A DNA stretch of 64,000 bases, taken from the IMG/VR virus record IMGVR_UViG_3300049434_000042, positions 1 to 64,000 of that record. One strand, given 5' to 3'. A program made the position numbers and the translations under genes. Positions 55,435 through 62,371 of the stretch are shown here, one piece after another; position 1 is the first letter of the stretch; the number at the start of each line of letters is the position of its first letter. This DNA comes from a virus. Under the pieces are notes generated by a model. That model searched no databases, was not told the origin of the DNA, and saw only the letters and a list, made by a program, of their open reading frames with translations.

Positions 55435-55661
55435 GGTCCGACGGCGGGGCGCCAGTTCCTCGGCTCCGCGGGGAGGCGGACGTCGGGGGCACTGTCGATG
55501 ATGGTGGCGCCGGCGTCGAGGTTGCCGGTGGCTATCCAGTGGGCGACGTGGAGGAGCTCGTCGGGAGTGTGGTCGACGGTGCCTTCGAGCTCTTGGAGCT
55601 CGGCGAAGACACGGAGCCGGGCGCGTTGGTCGTCGTCGAGCTCGTCGAGGTGATGGTTCAT
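55431..55661 (-). CDS. Small helical protein (76 aa)
   Basis: ATG 55661 overlaps the previous stop by one base (TGATG). Acidic helical first half (LDELDDDQRARLRVFAELQE). Member of the connector region; function unknown. Confidence 0.65.
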   Translation of the reverse strand: MNHHLDELDDDQRARLRVFAELQELEGTVDHTPDELLHVAHWIATGNLDAGATIIDSAPDVRLPAEPRNWRPAVGP

Positions 55662-55834
55662 CAGAAGCGCGCCTTCCTGCTGGTGCCCTTGCGGGTTGGT
55701 AGCCGGCGGTAGCGGGTTCGTTTGCCGCCGGCGGTGGCGTGCGCTTTCTTGTGCGCGTATCGGCGGAGTCGTGGGTTGGCAAAGAACAATCGCCATTGCG
55801 CTTTACTCTTAAAGCCAGTAGCTCGTTTGCCCAC
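55661..55834 (-). CDS. Basic 57-aa head-associated protein
   Basis: GTG 55834. The product is very basic and aromatic (GKRATGFKSKAQWRLFFANP, then RRYAHKKAH). Similar short basic proteins are found among head and connector genes in actinophages. It lies between two such genes with tight spacing. Confidence 0.6.
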   Translation of the reverse strand: MGKRATGFKSKAQWRLFFANPRLRRYAHKKAHATAGGKRTRYRRLPTRKGTSRKARF

Positions 55835-55844
55835 GGTGTGCCTC

Positions 55845-56336
55845 CTACCCGGTGAGGAGCGCGACGTTGAGTGCGTACGTCGCGGTGACGATGGCTGCGT
55901 CGCCTAGTGGTGTACCCCGTCGGGTGCCCCCTTCGAGGACGGCGGGGGCGAGCCATTGCGTCGAGGTGTTGACGAGCAGGCCGGGGTTTGATCCGATGCG
56001 TCCCCAGATTTGGCCGCGGCGTGGGTTGTGGAGTAGGCGGTGCACTGCTCGCCAGAGCGCGCGGGCGTTGGTTGCTCGGTCGGTGCGGGCGATGTCGCCG
56101 GTTTCGTCGCGGGTGCAGTCGGCCCAGCAATCGACGACGAGGGTGGGGAACTCGGCGCTGGCGCCTTCGTAGGTGTCTGAGTTTGACCATGAGGGCCCGC
56201 GGGTGAGGACTACGGCACGGAGGCCCATGGGTTGGACGGGCTCTTCGAGGCGGTCGGTGTAGATGCGGGTTGCGACGTAGCCGGCGACGGTCTCGTCGGC
56301 CAGCAGGCGCCGGCGGGCGGCGGGTTCGAGCTCCAT
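55845..56336 (-). CDS. Tail terminator-like protein (163 aa)
   Basis: 163 residues with the pattern of a tail-completion protein: LADETVAGYVATRIYTDRLE at the start, then PTLVVDCWADC and ARALWRAVHRLLHNP in the middle. It sits at the connector end of the head genes, just before the tail cluster. The assignment rests on position and secondary-structure pattern. Confidence 0.6.
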   Translation of the reverse strand: MELEPAARRRLLADETVAGYVATRIYTDRLEEPVQPMGLRAVVLTRGPSWSNSDTYEGASAEFPTLVVDCWADCTRDETGDIARTDRATNARALWRAVHRLLHNPRRGQIWGRIGSNPGLLVNTSTQWLAPAVLEGGTRRGTPLGDAAIVTATYALNVALLTG

Positions 56337-56740
56337 CAGAGGAACCTGCCGACCGCTGCGTCGATGCCGTCGAGGAGGGCCCTCTCGTAGTCGTCGCGGG
56401 ATTGTGCGAAGGCGACGGTTAGCCAGGCGTGGTCGTGGCCGCGTTGGTGCTCGTAGATGGCGTAGTCGACGACGCGGTCTCGGCGGCCGGGGACGCTGAC
56501 GGTTTGCCCGCCGTAGGTGACGTCGCCGAGGACGCGGTTATGGCCGTCGCGTTCGGTGTGGTACCTGCCGGTGGTGCGTAGGGCGTTGGTGATGACGTGC
56601 ACGGTCTCTTGTGAGTGGCCGTAGAACCGTTCTGTGGCTCGGTCCCATTCGCGCAGGACTTCGTCGGAGGCGTCGAGGTTTTCTAGGCCTTCGATCCATT
56701 CGTCGAACTTCACGGGCACGCGGATCCGGCTTCTGGTCAT
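56336..56740 (-). CDS. HK97 gp10-like head-tail protein (134 aa)
   Basis: 134 residues. The N-terminal helix and the later RTTGRYHTERDGHNRVLGDV with YGGQTVSVPGRRDRVVDYAI and YEHQRGHDHAWL fit gp10-like connector proteins. Its stop and the next start share a base at 56336. Function inferred from order. Confidence 0.65.
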   Translation of the reverse strand: MTRSRIRVPVKFDEWIEGLENLDASDEVLREWDRATERFYGHSQETVHVITNALRTTGRYHTERDGHNRVLGDVTYGGQTVSVPGRRDRVVDYAIYEHQRGHDHAWLTVAFAQSRDDYERALLDGIDAAVGRFL

Positions 56741-56967
56741 CAGTCACCCTCTAGCGTGCTGCGGATATTGCGGGTCGTGATGAGTTTCGCCGCTTCGATG
56801 ATGCCGAGCTGGCCAACCCACTCGACGTCGTCGGTGGCCGAGATCGAGATGCCGACCTCGGAGGTTTCCATGTCTTTGACTTTCGCGATGAGGATGGCGC
56901 CGGTGACGACGTCGGTGCGGTCGAGGTTGAGGGCTTCGATGAGCTCGGCGATCTCCTCGGGTGTCAC
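56740..56967 (-). CDS. Small connector-region protein (75 aa)
   Basis: 75 residues, acidic, containing VVTGAILIAKVKDMETSEVG and ISATDDVEWVGQLGIIEAAK. Short beta-alpha sequence. Shares a base at 56740 with its neighbour. Likely a head-tail joining protein; unnamed. Confidence 0.65.
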   Translation of the reverse strand: MTPEEIAELIEALNLDRTDVVTGAILIAKVKDMETSEVGISISATDDVEWVGQLGIIEAAKLITTRNIRSTLEGD

Positions 56968-57419
56968 GGTGAGGTGTCCGCGTCGAGGATCTGCTCGATC
57001 GAGAGGACCATGCCGCCGGCGGTGCCGGTACGTTGGCTGGTGATTGTCCAGCGTTCGCGGTTGTGGTCCCAGACGGACGCGGTCGTTTCGAGCTCGGTCT
57101 CGGGTTTGGGGATGGTGATCGTTGCGGTGCGGGTGGCCACGCCCGACGCGTCGTCGTTTTCGGTGGCCACGATGTCTGACCAGACGGCGGGCCCGTCGTA
57201 CAGGGTTGACCAGCCGTACTCGGCGACGCCGTCGTCATCGGTGCCGGTTTTGACGCGGTGTCGGACGATGACGCGGCCGCTGATTTGTTCTGTGGTCTCG
57301 ATAGGGACGTCGACGGCCGGGGTGCATGGTGCGCATTCGACGCCGGTGGCGGAGAGGACCACGCGGACACCGGGGGTCGGGGGGCAGCAGGTTCGGCCGT
57401 CGAGGGCTACTCGGACCAT
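56964..57419 (-). CDS. Head-tail adaptor-like protein (151 aa)
   Basis: 151 residues. A Cys-bearing start (RTCCPPTPGVRV, ECAPCTP), then a beta-rich domain (GWSTLYDGPAVWSDI, RTATITIPKPETELE) resembling stopper or adaptor proteins. First gene downstream of the capsid terminator hairpin. Confidence 0.6.
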   Translation of the reverse strand: MVRVALDGRTCCPPTPGVRVVLSATGVECAPCTPAVDVPIETTEQISGRVIVRHRVKTGTDDDGVAEYGWSTLYDGPAVWSDIVATENDDASGVATRTATITIPKPETELETTASVWDHNRERWTITSQRTGTAGGMVLSIEQILDADTSP

Positions 57420-57443
57420 GGGTCACCTCCCGGCGGTTGTTCA

Positions 57444-57492
57444 GCAGTAGCGGGCCTGCCCGTGGCGCGACCCCTAACAGGCCCGCTACTGC
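57444..57492 (-). terminator. 15-bp perfect hairpin after the capsid gene
   Basis: GCAGTAGCGGGCCTG (57444-57458) is exactly complementary to 57478-57492 around a 19-nt loop. It lies between the capsid stop and the next gene. With no T-run it may stabilise the capsid mRNA end or reduce downstream reading. Confidence 0.8.
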
Positions 57493-57531
57493 ACGTCCCC
57501 CTGTCCACCACGAACGGCGGGACGGTCTTAG

Positions 57532-58617
57532 TTACGCACCTAGCGTGAGCTGGCCCAGTAGGTGCGCGTTGGGCATGGTCGGGAAGGCGACTGCTACTGC
57601 CTTCGACCACTCGCCGGGAGGCTCGTCGGTGCCGTAGGTCGAGGCCCAGATGCCGGAGGCCATTTGCTGATAGGGGGTGCCGATCAGCGCGCGGGACTCG
57701 GCGGTCGGGCCCCAGAGTGTGTTCCCGACTGGCATGCCGGGGAGCAGGACGCCGACGTTCTGTCGCATGGGCCTGACCTGCGTGACGCTGCCGTCGGCCG
57801 CTTCCGCGCCTACGCTGACGTCATAGGTTTGAATCCGGGGCAGGTCATAGCGGTCCATTGTGGCTTGCACTTCGCCGGGCATCATGGGCCGGTCGGGTGC
57901 GGTGGTCTGGTAGGTCCATCCCTTGATCTGGTCGTTGGTGAGCAGGTAGTTCGCGTACTTCCGTGAGGTCAGCAGGGTTTGCGGCCGCTGCCCGGTCTCG
58001 TCTTGGATCTTCTGACAGATCGTCATCAGGTCCGTCAAGGGTGTGGCGTTGGCTACGTCGGACCATGCGGGCCCGTAGTCAGCGGCGACCGAGGTGCCGG
58101 CGCCGTCGGCTTGCGTGACGAGGTTGATCTGATACTCGTCGTTGAGACCGAAGTCGAAGCGGATCTTAATGCCACCCTCGTCGTAGACGACGGCGTCTTC
58201 GGAGAGCGCTTGCATGCGGAGCCACTCGACGCGGGCTTGGATCGAGGCGACGAGGTTGGAGATCCCTCCGAGGACGCCACGCAGCGCGGTCTGCTGGTCG
58301 GCGGTGCCGGTGCGGGGGGTGAGAAAGCGGATGATCTCTTTCTCGGAGATTCGCCGCTTCCGCTTGATCGGGGGGAGCTCACCCATCACGCGCTGACCTT
58401 GTGCCTCACGGCCAGCGATGGGGGCTTCGGCGTCCCAGCCGATGACGTGCGCCATTACCGGGATGTTCTGTGCCCCGATGATGTACTGATACTCGACGTC
58501 GTCGTGTGTTTGGTTGGGCAGCCACGTCGCGCCCTGGTACGCGGGGAGCGGGAGGAGCGCGCGGACGTAGGGCAGGAGCAGCGGCGGGGTGAGCTCTTCG
58601 AGCTGCCAAATGTTCAC
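57532..58617 (-). CDS. Major capsid protein, lambda gpE-like family
   Basis: 361 residues. The start IWQLEELTPPLLLPYVRALL and the late NVGVLLPGMPVGNTLWGPTA with ESRALIGTPYQ fit the gpE-type (capsid protein E) HK97-fold family, as does the middle region with TLLTSRKYANYLLTN. It forms the icosahedral shell. It overlaps the decoration gene by 4 nt and is followed by a strong hairpin. Confidence 0.88.
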   Translation of the reverse strand: MNIWQLEELTPPLLLPYVRALLPLPAYQGATWLPNQTHDDVEYQYIIGAQNIPVMAHVIGWDAEAPIAGREAQGQRVMGELPPIKRKRRISEKEIIRFLTPRTGTADQQTALRGVLGGISNLVASIQARVEWLRMQALSEDAVVYDEGGIKIRFDFGLNDEYQINLVTQADGAGTSVAADYGPAWSDVANATPLTDLMTICQKIQDETGQRPQTLLTSRKYANYLLTNDQIKGWTYQTTAPDRPMMPGEVQATMDRYDLPRIQTYDVSVGAEAADGSVTQVRPMRQNVGVLLPGMPVGNTLWGPTAESRALIGTPYQQMASGIWASTYGTDEPPGEWSKAVAVAFPTMPNAHLLGQLTLGA

Positions 58618-59351
58618 TGGTAGATCACCCTTCCGCCCATGTCAGCCTTAAACGCCGAGTCAACGCCGGCGCAGCGGGCTTCGAGTACCGACCCGTGGAT
58701 GAGCATGCCGGCGAGGGTGTCGCCCCACTGGACGTCGATGTCACCGGGGAAGAGGTGCCCGGTGCCGACTTCGCGGCCGTCGGCTGCGCCGGGGTTGGCT
58801 CCGCCGGCGGTAGTCGTACCGATGGTGACGTCTGGCGTGGTGCCGCCACCTAGGCCGGTGGCGTTCTTTGTCATCGCGGCTACGTCGGTGCCGATGTACT
58901 GGCCCTTGAAAGTGACGAGCAGCGCGGACCCGGGAAGCGGCCCGCCGGTGACGAGGACATCACCGGGGTTGATATTGCTGAGGCCTTCGAGGAGGGTCTG
59001 CGCCTGCGCTGCAGTGGCATTGAACGGAATAGTTGCGGTTTGACCGGCAAAGGTGAGCGCGAACGTTCCCGAGGTCGGCCCGCCGGTAACGGTGACGGAC
59101 TGCACTTCGTTGGTTTGCGGGAGGTAGGGCCCGTACTTGCCCGAGACGGTGATCTTGCCGATCGCGGTGCCACCTCGGAGGATCCGCTGCCCCTTCGCGT
59201 TGGCGGGCACGGTCGTGTAGTCGATCGTGATACCACCTTGCTTGACCATGTAGTGCTCGGAGGCGAGCCAGTCGACGGACGGATCGAGGTCCGTGGTGAC
59301 GGTCCGTAGCCCGGGGGAGTAACCACCCCCAAACTGTGCCGGTGCTGTCAT
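58614..59351 (-). CDS. Head decoration protein with inserted Ig-like domain
   Basis: 245 residues. The flanks, GQRILRGGTAIGKITVSGKY and the end FPGDIDVQWGDTLAGMLIHG, resemble a capsid decoration protein that stabilises the shell. Residues about 78-178 are an Ig-like insertion (EVQSVTVTGGPTSGTFALTF, IPFNATAAQAQTLLEGL, GDVLVTGGPL), a near copy of the one in the tail tube protein. It would be presented on the capsid surface. Confidence 0.8.
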   Translation of the reverse strand: MTAPAQFGGGYSPGLRTVTTDLDPSVDWLASEHYMVKQGGITIDYTTVPANAKGQRILRGGTAIGKITVSGKYGPYLPQTNEVQSVTVTGGPTSGTFALTFAGQTATIPFNATAAQAQTLLEGLSNINPGDVLVTGGPLPGSALLVTFKGQYIGTDVAAMTKNATGLGGGTTPDVTIGTTTAGGANPGAADGREVGTGHLFPGDIDVQWGDTLAGMLIHGSVLEARCAGVDSAFKADMGGRVIYQ

Positions 59352-59373
59352 TTCCTGCTCCTATTCGTGGCGG

Positions 59374-60303
59374 CTACTTCGCGGCCGGGGCTGTTTCCCA
59401 TCCGCGCTGTGTGTTCTCTTCCGCTGCCCACGCGCTCATTTGGCCTGCCTTTGCGCGTACTCGGGTGGCGTCGGTCTGGCTGACCGGCTGGCCTCCGACG
59501 GGGATGCCGACCGAGGTGGGTACGAATCCGGCGGGCTGAGCTCCGTCTTCGCGTAGTGCTCCTCGGCTGCGCAGTGACCGGATCATTTGCTCTTCGTAGG
59601 TGCGTCGAAGGGTCGTGATCCGTTGGGCGACCTGCCCTGCTACGTCGCGGCCGGCTTGATCGGGGGTGAAGCCGCGGGCGAGCATCCCGGGGATCATCGC
59701 TGCGGCGAGGTCGGCGGCGACTGCCTGCTCGTCGACGGAGCCGAAGGTGATCTGACCGGCGGTGTACTCCCGTGCTGCCATCCGGGCCTCTCGGAGGTCA
59801 CCGTCTGACGGTCCGGTCGGTACTGGCGCCGGCGGAGGGTACTGCTGCGGTTGCTGCTGCGGTTGCCCTTGCGGTTGCTGGCCGTGGGCCTGCTGGTACT
59901 GCGGGTTGCGCATGGCGTTGACCTGCCGGTCGACCGCTGACTGCACTTGCCGGGAGATGAGGTCTGCGATCGCGTTCGCGTCGAGTCCCTGCGCCGGCGG
60001 TTGGCCGGGTTGCCCCTGCTGGCCGTAGATGTACTGGCCGGGTTGCCCTTGCTGGCCGACCTGCCCTTGCTGCGGCGCGACGTCGAGCAACCCTGACCAC
60101 GGGTTGACGGACTGCTGCCCGGGTTGGCCGGGTTGTAGTAGTCCACCCTGTATCTGCTGGCCTTGCTGATCAGCGGGGGCGCCGGGTGCTTGCTGGCCTA
60201 CTTGCTGCGGTGCGGCCGGTAGTTGGGCCGGTAGTTGCTGCGGTTGGCCTCCGGTGGTGCCCTGCTGGCCGGTGTTCGTTTGCTGCGAGTTGGGTTGGGT
60301 CAT
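59374..60303 (-). CDS. Gln/Pro/Gly-rich scaffolding-like protein (309 aa)
   Basis: 309 residues from ATG 60303. The first 190 residues are almost wholly Gln, Gly and Pro (disordered). The C-terminal part is helical (DGDLREARMAAREYTAGQIT, RITTLRRTYEEQMIRSL). The position directly before the decoration and capsid genes and the helical end fit a scaffolding protein; the Gln-rich half is unusual. Confidence 0.65.
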   Translation of the reverse strand: MTQPNSQQTNTGQQGTTGGQPQQLPAQLPAAPQQVGQQAPGAPADQQGQQIQGGLLQPGQPGQQSVNPWSGLLDVAPQQGQVGQQGQPGQYIYGQQGQPGQPPAQGLDANAIADLISRQVQSAVDRQVNAMRNPQYQQAHGQQPQGQPQQQPQQYPPPAPVPTGPSDGDLREARMAAREYTAGQITFGSVDEQAVAADLAAAMIPGMLARGFTPDQAGRDVAGQVAQRITTLRRTYEEQMIRSLRSRGALREDGAQPAGFVPTSVGIPVGGQPVSQTDATRVRAKAGQMSAWAAEENTQRGWETAPAAK

Positions 60304-60703
60304 GTCGCGCCTTCCGTCTGGCGCGCTCTTCGGCTCCGTTTGCCTCTCGTCCGTTCCGCCCGTGGGCAGGTTGCCCCGTTCGGCCCGGCGACACCCGGCG
60401 TTCGCGCGCCTCTCATGGGGGCGGATCATCCGGGGTTCGTGCTGGCGGTGACCATTGCCGGGGTGATCACGGCGGTTTCGGGTCTTACAGCCGGTGGCGT
60501 GGGTGTGTCACTGCCGGGGGTGTCTCGTCGTTGACGGGGCGGAGCGCGCCGGGCCCCGGGTCGGGGGGTTTGGTCGGGGGCCGGCGCGGCAGGCTCGTCG
60601 ACGAGGGGGAGGTACCGACGAGCCCGTCTTTGAGCATAGACGGAGGCCCGCGTTTCCTGCCTCCCCTGACGGGGCAGTTACCCGGGCCTCCCGTGGGCTG
60701 ATG
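60304..60703. other. 400-bp non-coding gap with tandem hairpins
   Basis: No credible minus-strand gene is seen. Two adjacent hairpins are present: GGCTCGTCG with its complement (60592-60624) and CCGTCT/AGACGG (60624-60643). Such a long gap inside a late operon suggests a control region (promoter for scaffold and capsid, packaging site or small RNA). A 39-codon hydrophobic plus-strand frame (60415-60534) lacks support. Confidence 0.5.
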
Positions 60704-60913
60704 TTAGTGCCGGAGCGCGGATTTGACCCATCCGGCGAGGTCGTCCCAGCCTTCGGCGGCCAGCACGAGGGCCCAGACGGTAGCGGTTGTTTCGGCGTCG
60801 AGGTCGGTGTTGCGGATGGCGGTTGCCGCTTCGTCGCGGTAGGCGCGCAGCACGTGGTTTGGTGAGTTATGCACATGATCGTCTCTGATGACGACGAGCG
60901 CGCCGGGGTTCAT
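60704..60913 (-). CDS. Small head-region protein (69 aa)
   Basis: 69 residues starting by a 4-nt overlap. VVIRDDHVHNSPNHVLRAYR then helical sequence ending GWDDLAGWVKSALRH. Unknown; last gene before the non-coding gap. Confidence 0.65.
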   Translation of the reverse strand: MNPGALVVIRDDHVHNSPNHVLRAYRDEAATAIRNTDLDAETTATVWALVLAAEGWDDLAGWVKSALRH

Positions 60914-61701
60914 AGGAGCAGTACCACGAGAATGACTCCGAGGGCGACGAGGCGCCAGGAGTGCCGGCGGTGCAGCAGGATCCGCTGCGTCTGGCGGTCG
61001 AGGGTGGTGGCGGGGTGCCCGGCGGGGACCATGAACGCGAAGGGTTGGCCGTGGCGTGCGGCGTAGGCGGGGTCGAGGGTGGCCAGTAGGTACGTGTCGT
61101 CGCTGACGATGTCGCCGATTCGGAGATTCTGGTCGGGGCGGATGGCTCCGAACATGGTCGATTCGCGGCGGGTGCGGCTGGTGGTGATGGCTTCGTCGAG
61201 GTCGGCGACGTGGGCTGCGAGGTCGAGGTCGAGGGTGCCGGTGCGTAGTTGCCGGTCGAGCTCGACGGGGTCGTCGAGGTAGCGGTTAAGTGCGTCGAGG
61301 TACTTCTGATCGGGTTGGCCGAGGATCGAGTCGAGCTCTTCGCTGTAGTCGCCTCGGGCGACGTAGCCTCGGCGTTCGTAGGTGGCTTCGTGTGGGCCGG
61401 GGATCATTCTCGCGCCGACGCCGGCGGGGCCCTTGCGGCGTTCGGCGAGTGGCCGGCGCATGATTTCGAGGTTGGCTTCGTCGCGGTGGCCGGTGAGGAA
61501 TCCGTCGAGGTAGGGGATGATCACGGACCTGCACCAGCGGTGAAACGGTGGGTGGTCGAAGTCGCCTACGAGGGTGCGGAACGGGTCGGCCAGTTCGCGG
61601 ATTTGGCCGGCGCAGTCGAGGCAGATCATGGTTGTGGCGGGGTCGATCTGCGCGAGTAGTTGCTTCCGCAGCAGGGGGACTCTAGGAGGCCGCGGCGGCA
61701 C
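60910..61701 (-). CDS. MuF-like minor head protein fused to a degenerate ADP-ribosyltransferase-type domain
   Basis: 263 residues. Residues 24-66 have the MuF metal motif: C27 and C30 (MICLDCAGQ), H50/H54 and C57 (DHPPFHRWCRSVIIPY). Residues 130-250 follow the order of an ADP-ribosyltransferase toxin fold (RYLDDPVELDRQL; TMFGAIRP; IGDIVSDDTYLLATLDPAYA; FMVPAGHPA; QTQRILLHRRHSWRLV). In active toxins these motifs carry Arg in the YRG step, STS, and a Glu-x-Glu before LL. Here they read FGA, LATL and QTQR, so catalysis should be lost. MuF-toxin fusions are known as virion-borne effectors. The last 12 residues are hydrophobic. Confidence 0.7.
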   Translation of the reverse strand: MPPRPPRVPLLRKQLLAQIDPATTMICLDCAGQIRELADPFRTLVGDFDHPPFHRWCRSVIIPYLDGFLTGHRDEANLEIMRRPLAERRKGPAGVGARMIPGPHEATYERRGYVARGDYSEELDSILGQPDQKYLDALNRYLDDPVELDRQLRTGTLDLDLAAHVADLDEAITTSRTRRESTMFGAIRPDQNLRIGDIVSDDTYLLATLDPAYAARHGQPFAFMVPAGHPATTLDRQTQRILLHRRHSWRLVALGVILVVLLL

Positions 61702-62371
61702 GTGACCAACCCTGGTAGCCGGCGAGGAGTAGGCCGTTGACGACGGCGACGGATCCGGCGCGGGCCTCTTCGACGCAGCGGGAGCGCAGGGCCCAGAGCA
61801 CTCCGCGGCCGGGTGCGCCGGCGAGTCGGACGGGGTCTTCGGAGCACCAGCGGCGGGCGAGGTCGGCGGGTGTCTCTTCGGGGTGTACTGCCCAGACGCG
61901 GGCTTGCTCGGTCATTCGGCCGGCGGTGATGCCGACCTCGACGGCGATCCGGGCGCAGGCGGTGGCGTAGTAGCGGGCTTCGAGGTCGGGGGCGATGGTT
62001 TCGGCTGCGAGGACGCCGGCGCCGGCGACGGGTATGGCGTGGGGCCCGACGGTCTGCTGACAAGTGCGGAGCTGCCGGGCGATCACTGGGAGGGTTTCGC
62101 CGCGGGTCAAGGCGAGGAGCTGTGAGATCGCGGGCCCGGCGATGGCGAGGATCTGCTCGGGTGTGGGTAGGAGCTTCGGCACTGCTCGGCGTAGCGCGGT
62201 GCGGGTGCTGGCGCCGGCGGCGACGGTGCGTTCGGTGAGGGATACGGCGACGCCTCGGAGCCCAGATTCGATGACGGCGGCCGCGCGGTGCTCTTCGACG
62301 AGCAGGGCATCCATGAGGGCTTTGCTGGCGTCGGCGACGTCGCGGCCGGCGGAGGGTCGGCCGCCACTCAT
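61682..62371 (-). CDS. Helical minor head protein, possible MuF N-terminal half
   Basis: 229 residues, almost entirely helical (SKALMDALLVEEHRAAAVIE; RARVWAVHPEETPADLARRW). It lies between portal and the MuF-motif gene and overlaps both. In many phages one MuF protein combines a helical N-terminal part and the Cys/His domain, so this pair may be a split version. Likely ejected with DNA or bound to the portal. Confidence 0.6.
   Translation of the reverse strand: MSGGRPSAGRDVADASKALMDALLVEEHRAAAVIESGLRGVAVSLTERTVAAGASTRTALRRAVPKLLPTPEQILAIAGPAISQLLALTRGETLPVIARQLRTCQQTVGPHAIPVAGAGVLAAETIAPDLEARYYATACARIAVEVGITAGRMTEQARVWAVHPEETPADLARRWCSEDPVRLAGAPGRGVLWALRSRCVEEARAGSVAVVNGLLLAGYQGWSRAAAAS

Noticed and set aside
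60415-60534. 39-codon hydrophobic plus-strand frame with ATG in the late-region gap
   Set aside because: It runs against the late operon, lacks a good ribosome site and lies in hairpin-rich DNA; hydrophobic frames arise easily in GC-rich sequence.
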